NCBI GenBank assembly: GCA_038063855.1
Contig: JBBTUF010000001.1
Span: forward strand, 1-34,422
Source: JBBTUF01 sp038063855
GTDB lineage: Bacteria; Patescibacteriota; Minisyncoccia; Ryanbacterales; GWA2-47-10b
Length of the DNA stretch: 34,422 nucleotides
Reading direction: 5' to 3'
Shown one piece after another: positions 14,690-21,935 of this stretch. Position 1 is the stretch's first letter. Each line of letters begins with the position of its first letter. The position numbers were made by a program, and so were the translations under genes. The notes beneath the pieces were generated by a model that was not told the DNA's origin, did not search any database, and saw nothing but the letters and a program-made list of their open reading frames with translations.

Positions 14690-16900
14690 TTACGCAAAGA
14701 AGTGTGGAATTGAAGGGTATTCCATATTCCACTTTAATCCTACTACAGCCATTCTTGGATGTCCAAAGTGCTCGCTACCATAACCAAAATTGATAGGCAT
14801 GAGTTTTTCAGACAATACTCGAACAACTGTGAGTCCACAGTCATACTCCTTAGGAGTGATATTAACTACGATTGGATCAAAGCGACTTAAATCACCACTA
14901 AAATCTTTAGGAGGAATCTGATTTCCATTTGCCTCAAGGAGCCACTCGGCATATACAAGGTTCTTGGGATCCGAGTAGAAAAGTCCATGATCGTCGGGGC
15001 TTTGTACATCCCTTATATCCATGTTGCGCTTTTGCTTACGCCCATGCCATGTCATTGCCATAAATTCTGCTTCATTAAATGCTCTTTCTGCGGCGTCAAT
15101 AAAAATTGATCTACAACTTGCCCCAGAAAATAGCGCTGGCCGCTTATCTCGCGACCAAATGACAACCAATATAACTGGCTGGCCATCAAGCGTTAGGTCA
15201 AGAAAAGATACTTTATAACCAAGCTCCTCCCAAACCAAAACTCGCTCTCTTACAGTATTCGAAAAGTATTCATGCGAAATTGCATTGACATGGCGCTTGG
15301 CATACCAAGTCACACTAATTGCATCTCTTTCGATTAGCTCACAGAGAGCCGCCTCAACCGCTAATTGCTTTTCAAAGTGAGCCGCAACGCCGCTTGAATT
15401 GGCGCGATAGAAAATTTTTCTATCACCTTGGATGCCAGTACATGCATAGAATACGAGCTCTGTAGGAACCCACACCCTAGCACCAGTAACTTCGCGTGCT
15501 CCAATTACCCATCCAATTTTTTCCCGAGGATCAAATCGTTTGATATCTTTCAAAATTTTGCCTTGGGCTGGCATGTATGGCACGACAGTGCGCGGGTCAA
15601 GAAACGCCTCATTAAGCTTTAGCGCGCATTCAATGCGATCATTTCGCTGCTGTTCTAACGAATACCGCTCAAAACCTTCGGCCAGCACCTTGACAACTGC
15701 TTCGCTCGACGTAGAACCCGTCGCAAATGCACGACACCTTTTCTTCGTAGGAGTGGCAGCATATTTATAAGGAGGGGAATACAACGCAACCGCTCCCCAT
15801 TGAGACATTACATTACCATTTACTTCTGGCTCCCAAAAGAAAACGCTCCTAATAGGCTTGTTATGCCCGACGAGTGTACGGCGAAGATGATTTGCACTTT
15901 CAACTATTTCTTGATCGGCTCTATGGGCTTTTATTCCGCTACGATCTTTGGTTCCCACAATAAGGGTTATAGCAACAACCTCATTGGAAGACTGCAAACC
16001 AAGCTCTCGCGCTAATGCTTTATCATTGAATCCGCTATACTCGACAATACCTAAGTCTTGTTCGGCACAAAACAGATACGCATTCTGAGCAGCATGTCCA
16101 GCTTCAAGCATAATGTGTCGATACCCACGATTAGCATATTTCGATATAGTGCGTTTAAGATTTACTGCGATGCAAAGTATGTACGCGGCATGCTCCAAAA
16201 GCATTTTTGTATTAAATACTTTTGTGAGCCACACATTTGGATTTTTCTCAGAAATGACCGTCACTACACGATCCTCAGGATTCCAACGATATATCCCTAT
16301 TGGAAGTGACTGGCTGTCTCCATGGACAATTAGATATAGATCGAGCGGATACATCGCACCGCCCGATGGTACACTCCAATGCCCATTTTCTCCTATGCCA
16401 TATGTCGCTTCAAGTAGCCCCGATAATTTATTTCCTGGGATCTGACCGTCTTGGAATTGTCGAATAGATTGCCGTTTATGAATAACATCCAAGGTGTTAC
16501 TTTTATCTGGCACTGGAAGCCGAATAATTCTACCATCACGTTCGCGCAGACGTTGAGATTTCATGATTAATGCTGCATCATTCACGCCAAGATCATATGA
16601 GAAAATTCCAGGATTTGCGGAGTCTTCATGAAACCCAATATGAAGTTCTCGGCTATCTCGAACGATTCCTTGAGTTTCAAGGAGCTCTAATAATTTGAAG
16701 ATCTCTTCGGTAGTCATTGATCGTAATTTATCCACAATATCGCGAACACTGGTCATTCCAGTACAGAGACGAAGAAGTTTTCTGATCTTCACTGCCTTGC
16801 CTGAGAGCGTAATGATTCCTTTACGCCCGATAAACTGAAGCTCGTTTCTCTTGCTTGAATAGCCATAAAGTACGACAAGAGGTTGCGAATTCGCCTGCAT
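14690..16900 (-). CDS. Three-domain TOMM synthase: RRE-like, SagB-type oxidase and YcaO cyclodehydratase
   Basis: The protein has 736 residues from ATG 16900, with AAAGGAG upstream. Residues 1-95 look like a PqqD-like winged helix (RRE), with short strands, then GKAVKIRKLLRL, a helix and EEIFKLLELLETQGIV; it would bind the leader. Residues 135-320 are a SagB/ThcOx flavin oxidase with KRQSIRQF, PSGGAMYPLDLYL and EAGHAAQN, which would turn azolines into azoles. Residues about 360-736 are YcaO, with the ATP-binding patterns GSTSSEAVVKVLAEGFERYS (395-414) and ANSSGVAAHFE followed by ELIERD (500-526). It would cyclise Cys, Ser or Thr with ATP. These parts are normally separate proteins, and no separate ocin-ThiF partner is adjacent. 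The precursor gene follows directly. The C-terminus ends YPSIPHFFA, close to the proline-rich tail of many YcaO proteins. Confidence 0.9.
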   Translation of the reverse strand: MQANSQPLVVLYGYSSKRNELQFIGRKGIITLSGKAVKIRKLLRLCTGMTSVRDIVDKLRSMTTEEIFKLLELLETQGIVRDSRELHIGFHEDSANPGIFSYDLGVNDAALIMKSQRLRERDGRIIRLPVPDKSNTLDVIHKRQSIRQFQDGQIPGNKLSGLLEATYGIGENGHWSVPSGGAMYPLDLYLIVHGDSQSLPIGIYRWNPEDRVVTVISEKNPNVWLTKVFNTKMLLEHAAYILCIAVNLKRTISKYANRGYRHIMLEAGHAAQNAYLFCAEQDLGIVEYSGFNDKALARELGLQSSNEVVAITLIVGTKDRSGIKAHRADQEIVESANHLRRTLVGHNKPIRSVFFWEPEVNGNVMSQWGAVALYSPPYKYAATPTKKRCRAFATGSTSSEAVVKVLAEGFERYSLEQQRNDRIECALKLNEAFLDPRTVVPYMPAQGKILKDIKRFDPREKIGWVIGAREVTGARVWVPTELVFYACTGIQGDRKIFYRANSSGVAAHFEKQLAVEAALCELIERDAISVTWYAKRHVNAISHEYFSNTVRERVLVWEELGYKVSFLDLTLDGQPVILVVIWSRDKRPALFSGASCRSIFIDAAERAFNEAEFMAMTWHGRKQKRNMDIRDVQSPDDHGLFYSDPKNLVYAEWLLEANGNQIPPKDFSGDLSRFDPIVVNITPKEYDCGLTVVRVLSEKLMPINFGYGSEHFGHPRMAVVGLKWNMEYPSIPHFFA

Positions 16901-17054
16901 GGTCTTGCTCCTTTCGATAAATTTTAAAAATACAGGCCTTAGCACGGAATCCAATAGAATATAAGCAGGTTTAAGACAAAATATCCAGCTTATCGGCACC
17001 ACTCCATTTGATGCACATTCAGCTTTAATATTTTTGTCACAATAATCTTTATGT

Positions 17055-17060
17055 TAAACT
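17055..17060 (+). promoter_or_regulatory. Extended -10 box for the methyltransferase gene, leaderless arrangement
   Basis: TAAACT, preceded by TGT, is followed by six bases and ATG 17067. It lies in the divergent gap between this gene and the YcaO fusion. Confidence 0.5.
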
Positions 17061-17066
17061 ATCCAT

Positions 17067-18011
17067 ATGCCCCAAGCGCGAACCCAACAAATCAATGAGA
17101 TAATAAAAGACCTCGAAGACCTCAAAAAACGGGGTTTTGAGAACATGTATGCGCTTGATGAAAATATAGAATTTTTTGAAGCAATGCACTCGCCGATACA
17201 ATATATACGATGGTTTTTAAATGAACGGCCAAAAATTGACGGCTCGCGACTTTTAGAACTTTCGGATTTTCCTCTCGGGCATGGTCGGTGGGAGGCGATA
17301 TTACAAGCCGAACTTTTAGAAATTGAACAATGGAAATTTCCCGACAATCTTGCTCGTTTTCGTAAATCAATGCTTGGCGTATTAGAACATCTTAAATCTG
17401 ATAAGAGATTAGTTTTATTGAATCTTGGATGTGGCCCAATGGAGTTAGAGCGGCAAATTATTAAAAATTATCTTGAAAACAAAAATCAGCAGAAAGTTGT
17501 TTTTATTGGCATCGACATGTCAGACGCTTCTCTTGCTCTGGCCGAAAAAAATATTCAAAGCATACACATTCCACTCGAAAAAGTATCGACACTCAATACC
17601 ACTGTGCTCAATGAACTTAGCGCCAAACATGCTCATGATCAATTTTATACTGTTTTATTCAAGGGTGATGCAACAAAGGCCGATCAGTATTTTAAAAAAG
17701 GCGAAGTAGATATATTATTGTATACAAAATTCAGGCATCATTTAACTCCTGACCAAAGAATCAATTTTGATAAAATGGTCACGGATATATCAGATCATGT
17801 TATTGAGGACGATCTTTTAAATAATCTTTTTATGTTTACAGTTCCGTTGATTGGGCGTTCTCAATGGAAACACTCTGTTCTGCTAAATGGCGGAATGTTT
17901 AGTGCTCTGCGATGCCCTACAAAAAAAGATGTACAACAATTACTGCCGGGCTGGTCTATCAAAACTGCACCAGATGGCTATACAAAGGTGTACGATGTGT
18001 GTTTAAAATGA
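17067..18011 (+). CDS. SAM-dependent methyltransferase
   Basis: The protein has 314 residues. An N-terminal region of about 110 residues, rich in charged helices, precedes a class I methyltransferase core. That core has motif I as LLNLGCGPMELE (about residues 115-126) and GIDMSDASLALAEK, which holds the acidic residue that binds the ribose of SAM. The later part includes DILLYTKFRHHLTPDQ. The substrate is unknown. The gene is divergent from the TOMM synthase across 166 bases. Several azole peptides, such as plantazolicin, carry methyl groups, so a tailoring role is possible, but the leaderless promoter is of the housekeeping kind and the link is only positional. Confidence 0.7.
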   Translation: MPQARTQQINEIIKDLEDLKKRGFENMYALDENIEFFEAMHSPIQYIRWFLNERPKIDGSRLLELSDFPLGHGRWEAILQAELLEIEQWKFPDNLARFRKSMLGVLEHLKSDKRLVLLNLGCGPMELERQIIKNYLENKNQQKVVFIGIDMSDASLALAEKNIQSIHIPLEKVSTLNTTVLNELSAKHAHDQFYTVLFKGDATKADQYFKKGEVDILLYTKFRHHLTPDQRINFDKMVTDISDHVIEDDLLNNLFMFTVPLIGRSQWKHSVLLNGGMFSALRCPTKKDVQQLLPGWSIKTAPDGYTKVYDVCLK

Positions 18012-18070
18012 TGATATATTTTGTAGCAAACATCTAGCTCGGATAAGACACAATATTCTTCAAATCAGGT

Positions 18071-18076
18071 TAAAAT
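18071..18076 (+). promoter_or_regulatory. -10 box for the ATP-grasp gene, leaderless arrangement
   Basis: TAAAAT ends five bases before ATG 18082. No Shine-Dalgarno site is present. Confidence 0.4.
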
Positions 18077-18081
18077 CAAAT

Positions 18082-18849
18082 ATGCTTGCAATTATTATTT
18101 CAAAATTAGAACCATTTGAAACTGGCGCGCGCATAATAGCAGATGATTGTAAATCAGTATCTCTTAGTGCAAAAATTCTATTTTTAGAGGATATTATTCT
18201 GGGGAGTAACGCAATTGAGTTGCTTGATGGCGTCAAGATCCTTTATTTTTTAACAAATGATTCGTCTCTTGAACGATATGTCGAGTACTTCGTTCGTAAA
18301 AATATATTGGTAATCAATAAGGATTTTTATCGTTGGAATAGATCAAAGTTCTCAATTCAAGATCGTCTTAAGCTTGCTGGTATACAAATTCCGAGATCTA
18401 TCGCCACTCAAAATTTCTCGATTTTACTTTCCGAGAGTCGGTTTTTGGATTTCCCTCTATATATAAAGAGTCAGAATCAATCTAGTTTGGTTATTAAAGT
18501 CGCAGACGAAGAAGCGCTCAGACGCGCTTTGTCAGACATAACACAGCGAAATGATTTCTATTTAGAACAATCCGTTGATGCTGAGTGCGGCTCTGTAACA
18601 AAATATTATTTCGTAGATAGATTATCGTGCGGGATAAATGGGGATTTGTCTCCACCAATAATATCATCTGTATTAAAATCTATTTCTACAATTCTGAGTC
18701 TTGATGTTTTTTCAGTCGATCTATTTGTGGGAGATGATAAAAAGTCTTATTGGTGCATCGATGTAAATCCTGCGCCCGGTCTTTTTAATTCAAAACATGG
18801 CCGCTCAGAATTCATTAAATATGCTCAGCGCTTAGATCATCACTTATAA
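18082..18849 (+). CDS. ATP-grasp ligase-like protein
   Basis: The 255-residue protein has a three-part ATP-grasp arrangement. An N-terminal alpha/beta domain ends in VINKDFYRWNRSKF, then comes a middle ATP-binding region with FPLYIKSQNQSSLVIKV and FYLEQSVDAECG, and a C-terminal metal-binding motif, CIDVNPAPGLF, matches the DxNxxPG signature. Enzymes with this fold join a carboxylate to an amine or similar group through an acyl phosphate. The substrate cannot be told. It follows the methyltransferase by 70 bases on the same strand with its own -10 box, and overlaps the end of the opposing NUDIX gene by 35 bases. A role in peptide tailoring is possible but unproven. Confidence 0.7.
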   Translation: MLAIIISKLEPFETGARIIADDCKSVSLSAKILFLEDIILGSNAIELLDGVKILYFLTNDSSLERYVEYFVRKNILVINKDFYRWNRSKFSIQDRLKLAGIQIPRSIATQNFSILLSESRFLDFPLYIKSQNQSSLVIKVADEEALRRALSDITQRNDFYLEQSVDAECGSVTKYYFVDRLSCGINGDLSPPIISSVLKSISTILSLDVFSVDLFVGDDKKSYWCIDVNPAPGLFNSKHGRSEFIKYAQRLDHHL

Positions 18850-19354
18850 CAAGACGTTCAATCATCGGTTGTACTATCATAAAATAGCGTTTAAGATTAT
18901 CATATTTTAGTATAGCAACAACCTCATTAATCGGAACCCATTTTAATTGATCTCTTTTGTGTTCCGCCTTGAATTTACTCCTGTTTACTGGGCGCATGAG
19001 GTACATATGTGTCAAAATCGTTCGACTATCGTTATGGAGATATTCAAGTGGTATTAATTTCGCAAAAATTTCAACAATAAGACCAGTTTCTTCTTCTACC
19101 TCTCTTTTTGCTGCTCTAGCTGGCGTTTCTCCAGCTTCGATGTGACCTTTTGGGAAAGTCCAATCTTGTTGTTTCGCGCGATATAATAAAGCAACTTTAG
19201 GAATTTTATTTTTTTGTATTACAATACCGCCCGCCTTATAGACGACCTGTTTTTCTGGTCTTTCGGGTATATACATAAGGTAGATTAAAAAATGTCCTCT
19301 CTTGTAAGATTTTACCAGAGAGGACAATCGGGTTTCAAGTGCAAAGCGATCCAC
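18815..19354 (-). CDS. NUDIX hydrolase
   Basis: The NUDIX box GHIEAGETPARAAKREVEEE, then TGL, is complete and matches the pattern Gx5Ex7REUxEExGU that binds the metal and hydrolyses nucleoside diphosphate compounds. From GTG 19354 the protein has 179 residues, and that start overlaps the kinase gene by 20 bases. An alternative start is ATG 19276, five bases after a TAATCT box; from there the sequence MYIPERPEKQVVYKAGG begins like a usual NUDIX domain. It is the third gene of the radical SAM-kinase-NUDIX run. The substrate is unknown. Confidence 0.85.
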   Translation of the reverse strand: MDRFALETRLSSLVKSYKRGHFLIYLMYIPERPEKQVVYKAGGIVIQKNKIPKVALLYRAKQQDWTFPKGHIEAGETPARAAKREVEEETGLIVEIFAKLIPLEYLHNDSRTILTHMYLMRPVNRSKFKAEHKRDQLKWVPINEVVAILKYDNLKRYFMIVQPMIERLVISDDLSAEHI

Positions 19355-19880
19355 TATTATTAGTTAAATGCGAGATGAGAGCTGCGCATTCTTGTACCTG
19401 AAGCTCGTCGTTATTAGTACCAGTAAACGCCCACTCAATTTCTGACATTAAGCAACGAAAACTTTCATCAAAACTAGCATGCCAGTAATGAGTTCTCTTG
19501 ATATCGAGGACTCTATCGAGAGGGCTATTTCTGGCATTTCGCACTATCTGTGGCGTAAAAACCCCTGTAAGAATTGCTCTTCGCCCCGATGACTTGATTA
19601 CGTCCCATTCAAGAGGATTGTGGACAGCATCAAGAACAATTTTAGGCACAGACACTATCTTCGCAAGTACCATTGCCATCAATTCTGAAGAACCAACTGT
19701 TCTGTAAATATTTCGATACCATTGAATTGACTCGATCGATTCAGGTGAGGAAAAACTTTTACCAAATAGCTCTTCAAGGATATGGCGCTTGTTTACGTGC
19801 GTCCATTCAAAATAAGTTTCAAAAATACGAGACAAATGACTCTTGCCACACCCGTGTAGCCCTGTTAAAACTATAATCAT
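19335..19880 (-). CDS. P-loop kinase-like ATPase
   Basis: The 181-residue protein opens MIIVLTGLHGCGKSHLS, a Walker A loop placed as in small-molecule and nucleotide kinases. A likely Walker B or substrate segment is KIVLDAVHNPLEWD, and a lid-like basic region, RNARNSPLDRVLDIKRTHYWH, follows. The order resembles archaeal-type dephospho-CoA kinase-like proteins, but the substrate is not certain. Its ATG overlaps the stop of the radical SAM gene as ATGA, which indicates translational coupling. With the NUDIX gene behind it, the operon pairs a phosphorylating and a phosphate-removing enzyme with a radical SAM protein. Confidence 0.7.
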   Translation of the reverse strand: MIIVLTGLHGCGKSHLSRIFETYFEWTHVNKRHILEELFGKSFSSPESIESIQWYRNIYRTVGSSELMAMVLAKIVSVPKIVLDAVHNPLEWDVIKSSGRRAILTGVFTPQIVRNARNSPLDRVLDIKRTHYWHASFDESFRCLMSEIEWAFTGTNNDELQVQECAALISHLTNNSGSLCT

Positions 19881-21061
19881 AGAGCATCCCTTTCTTGTGC
19901 GTTCGTTGACTCTTGTTTAACAAGTGCAATCGCCAAACAATTTGTACAGGGACCATTGGTGCTGGCATTATGTATCGGCAGATTACGACGGAGTGCTGAA
20001 ATATGGTCTGACTTAACAAGCCGTTTCCATATTATGGTAAATTTTTCTTGCAGCAAATTTCCAACGTTTGCTTCTCCGAGAGGGCCAAGGAATCCACACG
20101 TTTGTACTTTTCCATTTGGCAGAATAACGAGACCGCGATGACCCGCACTACAACTGTGACGAGTGAACGGTAAAACGACTCGCGTTTCTATTATTTTCTC
20201 GCGAAAATAATGACCATGAATTAACCCGCGAGAATCTGAAAGATAATATGAGAGTTCCGATTCAAGTTTCATATAATCTTTTTTTGTTAATATTTCGGAC
20301 ACATCGTAAGCAGACCTTCCTGAAGGGATAAATCTCCGAATGAAGACTGCAACGCCGAGACCATGGAGATATTCTGTGAGTGTGATGATATCGTCCATAT
20401 TGGATCTCATAACAACGGCGTTGATCCGAACACTAATTCCGTACGACTGCAGAGCGTGAATACCTTCCATCGCACGATCGAAACTTCCTTGTCCTCGTAT
20501 CTTATCATGGACTTTTTTGGTGCCATCAATACTAACGATAGCAAGGTGAAGTAACTTCGATATCCTCTCCATCCTTAACCCCTTTGTTAGAATGCCATTT
20601 GTACCCAAGGAGATACGTAAATGACTTTCCGAGGCAAAAATCATTAGATCTTCGAGATCTGCTGAAAGCGTCGGCTCCCCACCAGTAAAACGAATTTCTT
20701 GGACACCGCATGCGATAAGATCTTGAATTATTTTAAGACGCTCTTTTAGAGAAGCTTCATCTACTAATTTGATGCCCGAGCTATTAAAACAGTGAGCGCA
20801 TCGCAAGTTGCATGCACGAGTTATTTCAAAGAACACCACATCAGGAGCACTAAAATTATCATTTGGAAGCCATTCGGGGTAGGTTATATGTAGTTCACCT
20901 CCCATACCTAACTTAAGCAATAACTCCTCTGCTACTGGGTCGTTACGCCTTGCCACCGTTTCAAATTCGAGTTGGTCGAGATAGGTGCGTAGTCCAGTAT
21001 GCGGCGCAAAGAGCGTTCCCCCAAAACATTCTTGTCTGAGCTTCAGTATTGGTCGCTTCAT
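19877..21061 (-). CDS. Radical SAM/SPASM protein with PqqD-like N-terminus, putative peptide maturase
   Basis: The protein has 394 residues from ATG 21061, with AAGGAG seven bases upstream. Residues 1-60, opening KLRQECFGGTLFAPHTGLR, resemble the PqqD-like leader-binding domain found at the front of peptide-modifying radical SAM enzymes. The 4Fe-4S site is CNLRCAHC (84-91), with the SAM-binding FTGGEPT after it. The C-terminal part has SPASM-like cysteines: HSCSAGHRGLVILPNGKVQTCGF, then EANVGNLLQE, and a final CTNC. Relatives make thioether, C-C or epimerised residues in RiPPs. No precursor is adjacent, so it may act on the 44-residue peptide 5 kb away or on one outside the window. It is first in an operon with the kinase and NUDIX genes. 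Confidence 0.85.
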   Translation of the reverse strand: MKRPILKLRQECFGGTLFAPHTGLRTYLDQLEFETVARRNDPVAEELLLKLGMGGELHITYPEWLPNDNFSAPDVVFFEITRACNLRCAHCFNSSGIKLVDEASLKERLKIIQDLIACGVQEIRFTGGEPTLSADLEDLMIFASESHLRISLGTNGILTKGLRMERISKLLHLAIVSIDGTKKVHDKIRGQGSFDRAMEGIHALQSYGISVRINAVVMRSNMDDIITLTEYLHGLGVAVFIRRFIPSGRSAYDVSEILTKKDYMKLESELSYYLSDSRGLIHGHYFREKIIETRVVLPFTRHSCSAGHRGLVILPNGKVQTCGFLGPLGEANVGNLLQEKFTIIWKRLVKSDHISALRRNLPIHNASTNGPCTNCLAIALVKQESTNAQERDAL

Positions 21062-21106
21062 GGATCGTCTCCTTATTGGGTTGCGATATTCAAACTTCCA
21101 GCGTTA

Positions 21107-21136
21107 AGAGTACACCATAAAGGTAGGCTGTGTCAA
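21107..21136 (-). promoter_or_regulatory. Promoter of the radical SAM operon
   Basis: On the minus strand a perfect -35, TTGACA (21131-21136), is 18 bases from -10 TACTCT (21107-21112). Five of the six -35 bases, TTGAC, belong to the end of the neighbouring IS200-like element. Confidence 0.6.
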
Positions 21137-21139
21137 CTA

Positions 21140-21159
21140 CCACGGCCTCACGGCCGTGG
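21140..21159. repeat. Right-end hairpin of the IS element
   Basis: CCACGGCC and GGCCGTGG form a perfect 8 bp stem with a TCAC loop, as in the partner hairpin at the other end. Confidence 0.75.
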
Positions 21160-21163
21160 CTTG

Positions 21164-21608
21164 TTATTGAGATTTGGAGTTGAATGCAGGCTTCGCCTGT
21201 CCGCCATCCTCTCTGCCTTGCATGTCTATGTACTTCCGAATCATTGCTTCGTTGATGCCTACGGTGGAAACAAAGTAGCCTCCTGACCAAATACCGTCCT
21301 CTCCCCAATAGACATCTTTGAGAAAAAGAAACTTCTTTCGCATGGCACGGCCAGTATTGCTTTTGATAATATTGATCACCTTGCTTACTGAGAATCGTGG
21401 TGGAATAGAGACGAGGAAATGGATGTGGTCCTTGTCTGTCCTGGCTTTCTCTATTCGTATGTCAGGATAGTATTTCGAGATCTCCTTGAGTTGTTGTGAC
21501 GCAATACTGGCCTACTCCCTCAGTGAAGATTTTACGACGGTATTTGGTCGTCATGACTACATGGTATTCGGTTCCATAGACACAATGTCCCTGACGGCGA
21601 TACTCCAT
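21164..21608 (-). pseudogene. tnpA: IS200-type transposase TnpA, frameshifted
   Basis: From ATG 21608 the frame gives MEYRRQGHCVYGTEYHVVMT and then TKYRRKIFTEGVG, a normal TnpA N-terminus, but then runs into a stop. One extra base near 21510-21516 shifts the rest of the gene. The other frame continues with ASQQLKEISKYYPDIRIE, the HUH motif DHIHFLV, IKSNTGRAMRKKF, DGIWSGGYFVSTVG and the catalytic tyrosine in RKYIDMQ. Total length is 445 bases, one more than a multiple of three. All catalytic residues are still coded, so the inactivation is recent, or the shift is a sequence error or programmed. Confidence 0.85.
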
Positions 21609-21646
21609 TGTTCAAGAATACCATGAGGATGGCGGATCCTATCCTT

Positions 21647-21666
21647 CCCCAGCCTCACGGCTGGGG
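21647..21666. repeat. Left-end hairpin of the IS element
   Basis: CCCCAGCC and GGCTGGGG form a perfect 8 bp stem with the same TCAC loop as the right-end hairpin. It lies 39 bases upstream of the tnpA start. Confidence 0.75.
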
Positions 21667-21785
21667 CTTGCCGGTGGAAGAGTCAACGCGTCGTAATGTA
21701 TCATAAGGCACACTTCTGATTCTTCAAAAAAGAGTAAGTTCAAATGCCTTTATTAAAAACATTGTAATATGTTAAAATGGAAACC

Positions 21786-21935
21786 GTGGAGATAGAATGC
21801 AAAATTATAGATCGCTTAAAGGGAAACAATATCTCGCAGATGCGCAACCAATTAGATATGTCGATTAAAGGCATCTCAAAGTGGGCGGTCAAGTTATTCA
21901 TTTGTGGGCATTTACGTATTTACAATGCAATTTGA
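21786..21935 (+). CDS. Possible 49-residue leaderless HTH-like small protein
   Basis: GTG 21786 lies seven bases after an extended -10 box, TAAAAT (21773-21778, preceded by TGT). The frame gives MEIECKIIDRLKGNNISQM, then RNQLDMSIKGISKWAVKLF and a short tail. The middle resembles a helix-turn-helix (Ile-Ser-Gln, turn, Leu-Asp-Met-Ser, then Ile-Ser-Lys-Trp). Its stop overlaps the start of the sensor kinase gene, so the two could be translationally coupled. This is weakly supported; it could also be the remnant of a longer regulator or chance. Confidence 0.35.
   Translation: MEIECKIIDRLKGNNISQMRNQLDMSIKGISKWAVKLFICGHLRIYNAI

Larger units (their letters stand above)
21132..21681 (-). mobile_element. 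IS200/IS605-type insertion element (about 550 bp)
   Basis: A Y1 transposase remnant is flanked by two imperfectly related hairpins at 21140-21159 and 21647-21666. TTGAC on the minus strand lies just outside the left end (21682-21686) and forms the right end (21132-21136). This is the layout of IS200/IS605 elements, which use subterminal hairpins, insert 3' of a short target sequence and make no target duplication. The boundaries are inferred from these signs. Only tnpA is present; there is no tnpB. Confidence 0.75.
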
